Assembly (NCBI GenBank): GCA_016185145.1
Contig: JACPOB010000104.1
Location: 1 to 64,000, forward strand
Length of the DNA: 64,000 bases
Reading direction: 5' to 3'
DNA from: Rhodospirillales bacterium
GTDB lineage: Bacteria > Pseudomonadota > Alphaproteobacteria > Reyranellales > Reyranellaceae
This document shows, one piece after another, positions 8,942-18,939 of this stretch. The first letter of the stretch is position 1. Every line of letters begins with the position of its first letter. The translations under genes and the position numbers were made by a program. Below the pieces are notes generated by a model. That model did not search any database and was not told where the DNA came from. It saw nothing but the letters and a program-made list of their open reading frames with translations.

Positions 8942-11900
8942 TCGGCGCCGGCACGGTGGCGGAGGTTGCGGCACAAGCGGGAGCGGCGCTGATCGCGCTC
9001 ATCGGCAGCGACGCCCAGCGCCTGGCCGACGCGCTCGACAGCATCGGCGACGCGATCGGCGTCGGGACGCTCACGCCCGTCGGCGGCGTCGCGTTGATGG
9101 TCGGTATCGCCGAAGCGGGTGGGCAGAGCCAGAAACTGGCGGTGGCCGAAGCTCTGGACGCGCTGGTCCAGGGCGGCGTCGTTGCGTACGGCGATGTGGC
9201 GGGCAGCCTGACGTCGGAGGTTGCGGCTGGGCGCATGACCGGTGCCGACGCCGTGTTCGTCTTGCTGCATCTGGTGCACGACGCGACGTCGACCGGCCAG
9301 TTCGTCTCGTTCGTCAACTATCTGCTGGGCCAGGAGGCGCTTTCGGCCGGCGATGCGACCGGTGCCGTGCTCGCGGCGGTGCGCGACACTGCCTCTTTCG
9401 CGCCCGGCGCCGCGGTCGACCTGCTGATCGACCTGGCTGAGAGCCATGTGCAGACACCGGTCGATGCCGTCGACAGGGCCGTCATCGTCCAGGCCGGCGC
9501 CGCGCTGGCGAGCCTGGTGACCGGTGGCGAGGTCACCGCCGCCTCGGTGCTGGACCAGCTCGCCTGGCCGCCCTTCGCCGTCGTGCCCTTGCTCGCCGCC
9601 ATCGAAGTGGCCGCCGGTCCACAGTCGTCGCTGGGGCAAGGAGCGCATGTCGCGCTGCTCACGCATGTGACGGGCGGCTTCACCTATGACGTCGTCCAAT
9701 ATGTTGGCCAGCTGATCGGACCTCAGGGGCTCACGGCGGCGCAGAGCCTGCCGATCCTCGTGGACATCTCGCTCCACGGCGGTGTCGAGGGGCAGATCGC
9801 GGTCGGGCAGGTGTTCGCGCGCCTCCTCGCCGAGCATGCCGCCACGACGACCGAGCTGCATTCGGCGCTGTACGTCGACAGCGTCTCCAACGAGGCGGCG
9901 GCGATGATGCTCGCCGCGATGATCGATCCCGTCGCCGCCACGATTCCTGTGGCGGTGCTGGAGCTGATCGTATCCGCGGTCCGCCTGCCGCCAGGCGCGG
10001 ACAGCTGGCAGCCTTACGTCCAGCCGCTGATTGCGGCGCTGTCGAGCGCGACGCTCGGCGAGGGGCCGGTCTACCAGGCCAATGGCCTCACCCTGGCGCA
10101 GGCGGTGCTGGCCATCTCGGCCTACGCCCGCGTCGGCGACCCGGACGTCATGCATGACGCCGGCGCGGCGATTGCTGCGCTCGCCCAGACATACCGCGCG
10201 ACGGACAGCGTGTTCGCCCTGCTCGGTCGGGCGCTGGTAAGCGATCCCCCATATGGCAACCTCGCCGGCAGGCAGATCGCCGAGGTCGGTGTCGCGCTCG
10301 GCTTCACGCCCGAGCAAACGGTGCAGATCGTGGCGAACGGCACTGACCACGGCCTCACGCCGGCCGATGTGGTTACCGTGCTGGCGCGGCTCACGGCGTA
10401 CGATACCGTCGCCTTCGGCTCCCTGGCGGGTGCCGCGATCGTCGGCCTGACGGACGACCATTTTACCGTCGCGCAAGCGATGAATATTTTCCTCGGCCTG
10501 GCCGGCCTTTCCGCCGACCAGATGATCGTGATTCTCGCGAGCACCGCTGGTGCCGGCACGGCTGACGACCAGTTGGCCGTCGGCCGTGCGATCGTGAACC
10601 TTCCGGCCTTCGATCTCGCGCTCCTGGCCCAGATTCCGGATGACGCCGTCGAGATGGTCGCCCTGGGAATTGCCTCGAGCGGATCGCCGAACGCCCAGGT
10701 CATCCTCGTGCCGCTGTTCCTCATCGCAGGACAGCACCTGGATCCTGCGACGATGATGCAGGCGCTCGAGGCCGGCGTCACCACGGGCGCGCTGTCGGTC
10801 ACCGACGGTCTCCGCGCATTGGTCAACCTCAGCGTCGACGTGAGCCGCCATTTGGGCGACGACGCCCTGGCGCTCCGCACGGACCTGCACGAAGGACTCG
10901 TGGCCATCGTGCAAGGCCGCCTCTCCGGGGCCGAGGCGATAGGCCTCCTGCTGGGATCGGTGCCGGCGGCCGAGCCAAACGCGGACAAGATGAGGGCGGA
11001 AGTCGGCGGCATGCTCGCAGCCCTGGCCGATGCGGGGCTCGCGAGTGCAGCGACCATCACCACGGCGCTGGCTGACGCCCTGGCCGCCGGTGCGTTGACG
11101 GGTTCGGACGTGGCGGCCTTCGTCACCGGCGCGGCGATCAATCGCGAATACACGAACCCGTTTCCCGATACGCGCGATTTCGCAGCGGCACTCGGTGACG
11201 CGCTGGGTGGCTTGATCGAAGCCGGAAGCATCGGTGCCGCCGACGCGATGGCCGGTGTGCTGGCGACGCAAACCTGGTTCCGCATGGCTTGGTACCCGGG
11301 CGAGGTGACGCTGCTGGCGGCCGTGGCGGGGCATGATGTGGCGGGGCTGCAGACGGCGGTGGGCCACGCGCTCGCCGCGCTCTTCCAGTCGGGCCAGTTC
11401 GACGTCACCAGCGGCATGCCGGTGTTCGATGCCATGGTGGGCGCGGCGGACGGGCTGACGGCGCACCAGGCCATGGTGGCGCTCTTCGGCATGGCCGACG
11501 GCTTCGAAGGGGGGATCGTCGGCCTTGGCGGGCTGCGTATCGTCGCCATGGAGCTCGGAACCCTGATCGGCCGCGGCGCCCTCACGATGCAGGAGGTCGG
11601 TAATGGCGTGACGGCGGAGATATCTGCCGGCCACTACGCCCCGGCGTACGGCATCGCATTCCTGACCTACGTGGCAGCGGCCAACCCTGCGTTCACCGGC
11701 GTCGCGGCGGGAGAGATCGCCGAACTCATAAGTGGAGGCCTCACCCAAGTGGAGGCGATGGACGCGCTTCTCGTCACGGGCAGCGACCTCGCGGCGGCGC
11801 GCATCATCGGAACGCTGGCGGATCAGGACATCCTGACATACGGCCACGCCGCCAACGCCATTGTCGCGGCACAAGGCGATGGCCGCCTGTCCATGGACCA

Positions 11901-14900
11901 CGCCACCAGGCTCCTGATCAGCTTGACCGAGACGGCGGACGAGGCCGGGGTGGCCTACCTGGCGTACGCGTTCGGAGACCTCATCGAACGCGGGCTCGAC
12001 CCAGTCGCGGTGCAGACGGTGTTCTTCCAGTCGCTGCAGGCCAACATGGTCTCGATCGAACAGGCGTCGTCCATGGTCGCCTATTTGGCGGGCGCCATCA
12101 CCGGCCTGGCCAACGCGGACGACTATCATTACGCCCTGGGCTCGGTGTTGGCCCAGGCCACATCGGAGGTCGGTGTCGGAGCGGTCGATCGGGTCTATGA
12201 GCTTCTCGCCATCGACGCTCACGATGTCGTCGGGCTGCTGACCTGGATGCACAGCATCGCCGGCACACACACACGGTGGATCATCGGGCAAGAGCTCTGG
12301 AAGATGCACGACGATGGCGGTGTCGCCCTCGACGCCATCTTCGGGCGGATCGTCGCCACCCTCGGCGGCGGCGCGTCTTGGATGGAAGGAGCGCTCATCG
12401 GCGCGATGGCCGCGACCGCCAATGCCGCGCGGCAGGTCGCTGTCGGCCACGCGCTGGGTGAGTTCATCGTCGCCGGCGGTATGACGCTCGATACTGCCAT
12501 GGGGGGCCTCGCGCTGACCGGGCTCAGCGGCGACCAATACTTGATGCTGATCCTCAGCGTCGCCGGCGGCGGGGGCCAGGCGGCGGAGCTCGGCATCGGC
12601 CTTTACTTCGGTGGCCGGTTGGCCGGGATTCCGGTCGGCAGGGAGGATGTCGACCTCGCTACCGTCGCGCTGTTCGACACCGCGGTCGCAGCCGGTGCCT
12701 TGACGGTCCCCGAGCTCGTCGGGGTGCTGATCGGCATGGGCATGGTGCAGTACCCGAGCCCATACGCGGTACGCACGTCGGTCTATGCCCTGGACGCACT
12801 CGTGACCAGCGGCCGCATCACGGCGCAAGACGCCATGGCCGTGATCGACGGCATGGCTCCGTCGCTCGACGGGGTGGAGCTGATCTACTGGCTCGCCAAT
12901 GCCTCCCGGTTGCCCGGACTGCACGACGCGGTTGCCGTCGAAATCGCCGAACTCGTCGCCGACGGCATGCTGAGCGCCGCACAGGCAATGGGCTACATCG
13001 AGCAACTGGTAAACGAGCCGCCGATCGGCACCGCCTACAATCTGTGGATCAGCGGAGACAACGCGGCCAAGCTGATGATCAGCATCGCCGGCCACGGCGA
13101 CGCCGCGCTTCAGGATGCGGTGGGGACGCACCTCGCGAACCCGGCCCTGATGTTCAGCGGGGCCTTCATGGCGGAAATCGCGGCAGCGGTGACCGACGGC
13201 AGCCTGTCGGCCGAGGGCGCGATCCATGTCATCGTGAACCTCGTGGGGGCGCTCGCGTCCGATTCATCGGCGACAGTGCGCAACTGGGCCGTCTCGCAGC
13301 TCGATCACTATGTCGACGATGGGCTGGTCACCGCCCAGACGGTTTCATCCATACTTGTGGACGCTGCCGCGCACGCCACGACGGCCGGCTTGACCTCTCT
13401 TGGCGTCGTCCTGGGCACCATCGGCACCGGCTTTGCCGCCATCCACGACGCGATTGCGGACAGCAGCATCACGGCGGAGCAGGGGCTGGCGCTCCTGCTT
13501 GGCGTCGGCACGGTCCGGGATATCGGCGATCCTGTGTTCCAGGCCGCGCGCGACGAGATCGTGTCGCTCGTCCAGGCCGGCGCGCTCACCGCCACTGCGG
13601 TCCTGGACGCCGCACGGGCGGCCGGCGAGGCGGGCCGGCTGAGCGAATCGCATGTCGACGTCATCGCCTTTTCGATCTTCGGCGATGGCAGCGCGGCGGA
13701 CGACGCGGCCATCGGCGCGTATGCCGTGACCAGGGTGGACCACCTCGGCGACCAGTTCGGAGTGGGTGACGACAGCTACTTCACCGGCATCCTGGCCGAA
13801 ACGGGCGTTGCCTTCCTGAAGGTCCAGAACGGCCAGATGACGGCCGCGGCGGCGATCGCGTACATCAAGGAGTACGCCGCGGAGCATGACGTGTCGGCCT
13901 ATGCCGGCATCTTCGCCCTGGAGGGGCTGTTCCAGCGTTACCAGAACGGCGCCGCGAGGACGCTCGTCCACGACGCGCGGGTCGACATGATCGCCCTCGG
14001 CGATCTTGCGGCCGAGCTCGCCGGGCGCGTCGCCGAGGGCACCACGTCCGCCTATGTGCAGAGTCCGCAGGGAGGTTACCAGTTCGAGGCTGCCGACCCC
14101 AACGCGCTCACCAGAGCGGAGGCGCTGCAGATCCTGGACTGGGAGGCGGGTCTCGCCTTCACTCAGGACCAGGTGGCGCTCGCGCGCTACATGTTCGCGA
14201 ACGACCTGTGGGTGGCGCAGCAGGTCCGCCTCGATTCCAGCCCAAGCAGCCCGATTTCGATGACCAATGTCGTCAACGGCATGCTGCCGGGCAATCCCTA
14301 CCTCAACACGTTCCCGGACGTCGGCCGCTCGGGCTACGCCTACGATCTCGCCCTGGTGTCCCTGATGGAGCGGGTGACGGCGCCGGACCGCGTGCCCGAC
14401 CAGCAGGACTACACGATCACGCTCGAGGCGCTCAGCACGCGGCTGACGAAGGGCATCGCGCAGGATGCGCTGATCTCCCAGTACGTCGCCGGCAACCTCA
14501 ACTTCGCGCAGGTGCTGGAAGCGCTCGACAAGGAGGTCGCCGCGACCGGGCTCGGCTCGACCCCGGCCCATCAGCAGCTGATGCACGCCATGTCGATGGC
14601 CTGGCTGAACCTGCGCGCCCGCGAGTACATCGCCGAGCATCCGGGAACGGATGGGGCCATCGAAGCCGCGCAGTTCATGCAGCAGCTGCGCGACCCGCAA
14701 TACGGCGACGAGCTCCTCACCGGCTACGGCGCGCTGCTTGCCATGTCCTCCTCGGGTGCGGGCGCCCTCGTCAGCGTCCTCGACAAGCAGGCCGCCTACC
14801 AGGAAGCGTTCAGCCTGATCCGCAGCCGCACGCCGGTGACCACGCAGCTGAGCGATCGCGATCAGGCCGTTATCGATGCGCTGACTCCCATGGCCAACGG

Positions 14901-17475
14901 CATGGAGTGGGCGTTGGACAAGGTTCCGATCGGCCGTGCCTTCCTCACCGTCGGCGAGGATCCGACCGACGCTGCCGCCTATGCGCGGCTCGGCGCTCAC
15001 GTCGGAGCGATCTTTGCCAACAAGCTCGCCGTCGACGCGCTGTTCGCTCATACGCCGTGGGGCGCTGCCATAACCGCCGCCAAGTTCGGCGCGCAGGTCG
15101 GCCTCTTCGTCCTCAGCATGGGCGCCGTGCAGGACGCGATCGGCGAGGGCCCGACGCTCTACCTGCGCGGCCAGCTCACGGTCGCCGGCGCGACCGCGAG
15201 CCTGCTCGGCGACACCATCTCCGACCTCGGCCAGGCGGGCGCGGAGATCGCCATCCAGTCGGCGCCGCACTTCATCGCCTTCTCCGATGCGGTCAGCCGC
15301 GGCGACGCGGAGGGCATCGCCAGTTCCATCGGCGAGATCGCCATGGACTACTACATGCTCCAGACCGGCGTGGACCTGCGCCTCTATGCGGCGGTGGGCG
15401 AGCGCTTCGCGGACCTGATCGTCCACCTGTTCACCGGCGACACCGGCGCGCTGGGCGACGACGTGCGGGCGCTGGGCGCTGCCTACCTCGACACGATCAT
15501 CCAGAACCCGTACCTCGCCGCGATCGGCGAGCGGATGGTCCAGTACGCCCATACGATCAACGGCGCACTGGCGGACATCAACGACTCGTACCGCATCCTC
15601 GGCCAGAACGCCCTGACCGGGCTGCTGCTGGTCGGCACCCGCCTCGACGATGCCGGCAACGCGATCAAGGACGTGGCCCACAAGGTCGGCGGCTTCATCG
15701 GCGACCTGCTGCATGGACTGGGCATCGACGGATACATCTCCGGCGCCACCGTCTTCGCGGATGCCAACTTCAACGGCGTGCGCGATGCCGGCGAAGCGTG
15801 GACCACGACGGATGCCAACGGACGCTATGCGCTCGAATCGGGCGGCGCCCCGTTGATCCTGCAGGGCGGCTTCGACACCGCCACCAACCTGGCCTTCACC
15901 GGAACGATGCTGGCCCCGGCAGGCTCCACCGTCGTCACCCCTTTGACGACCTTGATCCAGAAGGTGGCGGCCTCCACGACCGGCGATCCGGTCGCGGCCC
16001 AGCAACTCGTCGCTTCGGCGCTCGGGCTCAGTCCCAGCCTCGACCTCAACGATCTCGACACGATCGCCGCCACGCGCACGGGCATGACAGGCGGTGCCGA
16101 TGCGTTCGCGTCGGCGTCCAGCATTCTCAACACCGTCTCGCTGCTGAAGGCGGCCGGAGCCGCCGCCGATCCATTCGACTCTCTGGCTGCCCGCATCGTC
16201 TCGGCGCGCGCGCTCGACCTGACCGACAGCGCCACCCTCATGGCCGTCGCGGCGAGCGCGGGCCTGCCCGGCGACATGGCTTCCGCCGTCACGCAACTGG
16301 CCGCGGCCAGCAACGCGCTGGTGGAGCAGGCGGGCGCCACGGCCACCGATCCCCTGAGGTTCCTGCGCTACGTGACGTCCGTCAGCATCGCCGCGCAAGG
16401 CAATACAGCACACGACCTGGCCGCGGCGGGCTCCGATCCGGCGCAGCTCGCCAGTGTCCTCGCCGATCATACCGGCGCCAGTCTCGCCAATCAGATCGCC
16501 GGCAACCGCACCCAGGTCGGCGGGTTCGGCGACGGCGGGGGCGGTGGCGAGGTTCCGCTCAAGATCAGCGCCGACGGCCACGGCATAGAGCTCGACGGCA
16601 GTGGGGTCGCCGGCAACTGGGTCCGGCTCTCGGCGATGGACTCCGGCAAGCATGTCGGCGCGACGCTCGTGGTCTATGCGGTCGATGCCGCTGGCAACCG
16701 CATCGATCGCGACGATCACCATGCCGGTGCCGACGTGACCCTCGACAAGGCCGCCCTCTCGGCGGTGGGCGTGGTCCAGGACGACCACGGCGGCAACCTG
16801 ATGTTCGGCGGCCAATCGGTCTACCTGGCCGCAGGCGAGCAGCTGCGTTTCGCCGTCCTGGACGGCAGCCACGCCGTCGACATGGCGCCGAGCACGCAAT
16901 TCGTCGCCCGCGGAGACGGCTCGCTGTACGCCTCGATCGACGGCATGCAGCTGACCGCGTTCACGAGCAACGCTCTGTCCAGCGCGGCCACGCTTGCCGG
17001 TACCCAGCGCGACACCGGAGAGGCCTTCGTCTTCCTCAAGCAGGGTCAGACGATGAGCGTCGAACTGGCGGGCAGTTCCGCCAATGCCAACACGCTGGGA
17101 TTCGTCCGCGTCGACATGGATCCGGCGACCGGCGAGTGGAGCGTCGCCGGGGTTGCCCATGGCAGCACCGCTGCCTTCGCCGAAGCGGTCCGCAGCCACA
17201 TGGACGGCGGCATTTGGGAAACCCATGGCGGCGACTTCGCCGCAACGGCGCAATGGACCGTGGCGGGCGCGACCGGTTACTACGCACCGGTCCTGATCAC
17301 GGCGAGCGGCCAGGTGTTCGTCGTCGGCCACGACAATCCCGGCGGCCATGAACAGATCCGCATGTTCGGCGAGAATACGTTCGGCTTCGAGGATCTCGCC
17401 TACAACCAGGGGTCGGACTTCGACTACAACGACATGGTCATGCGGCTGAAGCCCGCGTCAGACCACATCATCTGA
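8929..17475 (+). CDS. Giant alpha-helical repeat protein, C-terminal part with DUF4114-like tail
   Basis: Continuation of the preceding gene after a one-base shift; about 2,848 residues from 8929. The same frame stays open upstream to 8473, but those residues are Arg-rich out-of-frame sequence. Residues up to about 1600 (nt 13740) continue the helical repeats. A non-repetitive helical region follows, with a hydrophobic stretch around nt 15060-15130. Then comes a Ca-loop module, FADANFNGVRDAGE (nt 15754-15795), followed by TDANGRYAL, as in SdrD/Cna-B-like domains, and an Ala-rich helical segment. A beta-rich tail ends in FGFEDLAYNQGSDFDYNDMV (about nt 17383-17442), the hallmark of DUF4114-type calcium-linked domains of exported proteins. 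No RTX nonapeptides and no type I secretion genes are nearby. The stop is 24 bases from that of the convergent cfa gene. Whole product about 4,550 residues; role unknown. Confidence 0.85.
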   Translation, partial: SNLLIGAGTVAEVAAQAGAALIALIGSDAQRLADALDSIGDAIGVGTLTPVGGVALMVGIAEAGGQSQKLAVAEALDALVQGGVVAYGDVAGSLTSEVAAGRMTGADAVFVLLHLVHDATSTGQFVSFVNYLLGQEALSAGDATGAVLAAVRDTASFAPGAAVDLLIDLAESHVQTPVDAVDRAVIVQAGAALASLVTGGEVTAASVLDQLAWPPFAVVPLLAAIEVAAGPQSSLGQGAHVALLTHVTGGFTYDVVQYVGQLIGPQGLTAAQSLPILVDISLHGGVEGQIAVGQVFARLLAEHAATTTELHSALYVDSVSNEAAAMMLAAMIDPVAATIPVAVLELIVSAVRLPPGADSWQPYVQPLIAALSSATLGEGPVYQANGLTLAQAVLAISAYARVGDPDVMHDAGAAIAALAQTYRATDSVFALLGRALVSDPPYGNLAGRQIAEVGVALGFTPEQTVQIVANGTDHGLTPADVVTVLARLTAYDTVAFGSLAGAAIVGLTDDHFTVAQAMNIFLGLAGLSADQMIVILASTAGAGTADDQLAVGRAIVNLPAFDLALLAQIPDDAVEMVALGIASSGSPNAQVILVPLFLIAGQHLDPATMMQALEAGVTTGALSVTDGLRALVNLSVDVSRHLGDDALALRTDLHEGLVAIVQGRLSGAEAIGLLLGSVPAAEPNADKMRAEVGGMLAALADAGLASAATITTALADALAAGALTGSDVAAFVTGAAINREYTNPFPDTRDFAAALGDALGGLIEAGSIGAADAMAGVLATQTWFRMAWYPGEVTLLAAVAGHDVAGLQTAVGHALAALFQSGQFDVTSGMPVFDAMVGAADGLTAHQAMVALFGMADGFEGGIVGLGGLRIVAMELGTLIGRGALTMQEVGNGVTAEISAGHYAPAYGIAFLTYVAAANPAFTGVAAGEIAELISGGLTQVEAMDALLVTGSDLAAARIIGTLADQDILTYGHAANAIVAAQGDGRLSMDHATRLLISLTETADEAGVAYLAYAFGDLIERGLDPVAVQTVFFQSLQANMVSIEQASSMVAYLAGAITGLANADDYHYALGSVLAQATSEVGVGAVDRVYELLAIDAHDVVGLLTWMHSIAGTHTRWIIGQELWKMHDDGGVALDAIFGRIVATLGGGASWMEGALIGAMAATANAARQVAVGHALGEFIVAGGMTLDTAMGGLALTGLSGDQYLMLILSVAGGGGQAAELGIGLYFGGRLAGIPVGREDVDLATVALFDTAVAAGALTVPELVGVLIGMGMVQYPSPYAVRTSVYALDALVTSGRITAQDAMAVIDGMAPSLDGVELIYWLANASRLPGLHDAVAVEIAELVADGMLSAAQAMGYIEQLVNEPPIGTAYNLWISGDNAAKLMISIAGHGDAALQDAVGTHLANPALMFSGAFMAEIAAAVTDGSLSAEGAIHVIVNLVGALASDSSATVRNWAVSQLDHYVDDGLVTAQTVSSILVDAAAHATTAGLTSLGVVLGTIGTGFAAIHDAIADSSITAEQGLALLLGVGTVRDIGDPVFQAARDEIVSLVQAGALTATAVLDAARAAGEAGRLSESHVDVIAFSIFGDGSAADDAAIGAYAVTRVDHLGDQFGVGDDSYFTGILAETGVAFLKVQNGQMTAAAAIAYIKEYAAEHDVSAYAGIFALEGLFQRYQNGAARTLVHDARVDMIALGDLAAELAGRVAEGTTSAYVQSPQGGYQFEAADPNALTRAEALQILDWEAGLAFTQDQVALARYMFANDLWVAQQVRLDSSPSSPISMTNVVNGMLPGNPYLNTFPDVGRSGYAYDLALVSLMERVTAPDRVPDQQDYTITLEALSTRLTKGIAQDALISQYVAGNLNFAQVLEALDKEVAATGLGSTPAHQQLMHAMSMAWLNLRAREYIAEHPGTDGAIEAAQFMQQLRDPQYGDELLTGYGALLAMSSSGAGALVSVLDKQAAYQEAFSLIRSRTPVTTQLSDRDQAVIDALTPMANGMEWALDKVPIGRAFLTVGEDPTDAAAYARLGAHVGAIFANKLAVDALFAHTPWGAAITAAKFGAQVGLFVLSMGAVQDAIGEGPTLYLRGQLTVAGATASLLGDTISDLGQAGAEIAIQSAPHFIAFSDAVSRGDAEGIASSIGEIAMDYYMLQTGVDLRLYAAVGERFADLIVHLFTGDTGALGDDVRALGAAYLDTIIQNPYLAAIGERMVQYAHTINGALADINDSYRILGQNALTGLLLVGTRLDDAGNAIKDVAHKVGGFIGDLLHGLGIDGYISGATVFADANFNGVRDAGEAWTTTDANGRYALESGGAPLILQGGFDTATNLAFTGTMLAPAGSTVVTPLTTLIQKVAASTTGDPVAAQQLVASALGLSPSLDLNDLDTIAATRTGMTGGADAFASASSILNTVSLLKAAGAAADPFDSLAARIVSARALDLTDSATLMAVAASAGLPGDMASAVTQLAAASNALVEQAGATATDPLRFLRYVTSVSIAAQGNTAHDLAAAGSDPAQLASVLADHTGASLANQIAGNRTQVGGFGDGGGGGEVPLKISADGHGIELDGSGVAGNWVRLSAMDSGKHVGATLVVYAVDAAGNRIDRDDHHAGADVTLDKAALSAVGVVQDDHGGNLMFGGQSVYLAAGEQLRFAVLDGSHAVDMAPSTQFVARGDGSLYASIDGMQLTAFTSNALSSAATLAGTQRDTGEAFVFLKQGQTMSVELAGSSANANTLGFVRVDMDPATGEWSVAGVAHGSTAAFAEAVRSHMDGGIWETHGGDFAATAQWTVAGATGYYAPVLITASGQVFVVGHDNPGGHEQIRMFGENTFGFEDLAYNQGSDFDYNDMVMRLKPASDHII

Positions 17476-17499
17476 TCGGCTCTTCTGGAGCGCGAGCCT

Positions 17500-18738
17500 C
17501 TATTCCGCCGCCATCGATCGCTTGATCGTGACGCCCTTCTCGGCGTCCAGCATGTAGTCGCGCGTCAGCGGGACGGCGTCCTGCTTGCGCGCGAGCTGGA
17601 GCTGGAAGACCATCTGGTTCATGTACCGGAACGCGACCTCACAGCCGGCGAGGTAGAACTCCCACATGCGGCAGAAGCGGTCGTCGTAGCCCGCGACCTG
17701 CTTGATGCGCTCGCGGTTGGCGAGGAAGCGCTGGCGCCAGTGGCGCAGCGTCTCGGCGTAGTGCAGGCGCAGGACCTCCATGTCGGTGACCCACAGCCCG
17801 ACCTTCTCGATTGCCGCCAGCACCTCGGACAAGGCAGGGGTGTAGCCGCCGGGGAAGATGTATTTGCGCAGCCAGGTGTTGGTGCCGCCCGGCGGCTCCA
17901 TGCGGCCGATCGAGTGCAGCAGCATGACGCCGCCGTCGTCCAGGAGCTCCTTCACCTTGGTGAAGAACTCGACGTAGTGGGCTGAGCCGACATGCTCGAA
18001 CATGCCGACCGAGACGATGCGGTCGTAGCGGCCGGGCTCTTTGCGATAGTCGAGCAGCTTGAAGCGCACGTGGTCGGCCACGCCGCCCTCCAGCGCGCGC
18101 CGGCTGGAGACGGCATGCTGCTCCCTGGAGAGCGTGACGCCGGTCACGTCGACGCCGAACTGCTGGCCGAGGAAGAGGCCGAGCCCGCCCCAACCCGATC
18201 CGATGTCGAGCACTCGCTGGCCGGGCTGCAGCAGCATCTTGGCGGCGATGTGCTGCTTCTTCAGGAGCTGCGCTTCTTCCAGGGGTTCCTCGCCAGTCTT
18301 GAAGTAGGCGCAGGAATACTGCCGGTCACGGTCGAGGAAGAAGTCGTAGAGCTGGTCCTTGAGGTCGTAGTGGTGGGCGACGTTGCGCTCGGCCTTGCCG
18401 ACCGGATTGTACTGCTGCAGGACGCGCATCCAGCGCTGCAGGGCGTACGACCACTTCACCATGGGCGTCGATTCGAGCGCCGCCATGTTGCGGCCGAGCA
18501 GGTCGAGCAGGTCGTAGATCTCGCCGTTTTCGACGGTGAGCGTGCCGTCCATGTAGGCTTCGCCCAAAGCCAGCCGCGGCCTGAGCGCCAGCCTGATACC
18601 GGCCCACCTTGTGTGAATGCGAATAGTGACGTCCGGGCCTGGCCGAGTCCCTTCGAGGCGATGCTGCCTGCCGGCTGCATCGATGATGGTGAGCTGGCCT
18701 TCGCCCACGACGCGGGCAAGAACCCGAGCTAACAGCAT
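17500..18738 (-). CDS. cfa: Cyclopropane-fatty-acyl-phospholipid synthase
   Basis: Cytosolic, membrane-associated methyltransferase that adds a methylene from S-adenosylmethionine across cis double bonds of phospholipid acyl chains. 412 residues. The start at 18738 (MLLARVLARVV) is preceded by GAAGG about 8 bases upstream; a longer frame adds 26 non-conserved residues. The SAM site VLDIGSGWGGLGL is near residue 170, with RIVSVGMFEHVG and FFTKVKELL after it, and HHYDLKDQLYDFFLD upstream, all typical of Cfa/CMAS. Divergent from the iron-binding protein gene (201-bp gap) and convergent with the giant gene. Confidence 0.95.
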   Translation of the reverse strand: MLLARVLARVVGEGQLTIIDAAGRQHRLEGTRPGPDVTIRIHTRWAGIRLALRPRLALGEAYMDGTLTVENGEIYDLLDLLGRNMAALESTPMVKWSYALQRWMRVLQQYNPVGKAERNVAHHYDLKDQLYDFFLDRDRQYSCAYFKTGEEPLEEAQLLKKQHIAAKMLLQPGQRVLDIGSGWGGLGLFLGQQFGVDVTGVTLSREQHAVSSRRALEGGVADHVRFKLLDYRKEPGRYDRIVSVGMFEHVGSAHYVEFFTKVKELLDDGGVMLLHSIGRMEPPGGTNTWLRKYIFPGGYTPALSEVLAAIEKVGLWVTDMEVLRLHYAETLRHWRQRFLANRERIKQVAGYDDRFCRMWEFYLAGCEVAFRYMNQMVFQLQLARKQDAVPLTRDYMLDAEKGVTIKRSMAAE

Positions 18739-18833
18739 TGCCGTGCCTTCGGGGTGATCGTTGTACTCACCCGAAATGTTAATCCAGATGGCAATTTCAA
18801 GGCAAAGGCCGGACATTTCCCTTGCAATTGACT

Positions 18834-18925
18834 GTGAAAATCACTCTCACGGCAATTGCGTCGCATCTGCACGGATGTTAACAAGACAGATAGTGAAACT
18901 CACTCGCAGTGCAAACCGCATTGCA
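18834..18925. promoter_or_regulatory. Candidate iron-responsive operator region upstream of the iron-binding protein
   Basis: Two near-identical dyads, GTGAAAATCACTCTCA (18834-18849) and GTGAAACTCACTCGCA (18893-18908), lie 59 bases apart, each centred on GTGA-N3-TCAC. A further dyad TGCAA-N6-TTGCA (18910-18925) ends 14 bases before the GTG start. GCAATTG is also repeated (18824 and 18852). Repeated dyads in front of an iron-uptake gene suggest a Fur-superfamily or similar regulator. The position could also affect the divergent cfa gene. The regulator is not identified. Confidence 0.5.
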
Positions 18926-18939
18926 AAAGGAGAGGTCCC

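Noticed and set aside
8542..13227. Very long open frame on the minus strand inside the giant gene
   Set aside because: Arg/Gly/His-rich shadow caused by high GC at third positions; no domain and no start signal, while the plus strand has regular repeats.
13345..17349. Second long minus-strand open frame opposite the giant gene
   Set aside because: Same reasoning: composition is that of a complement of an Ala/Asp/Gly-rich gene.
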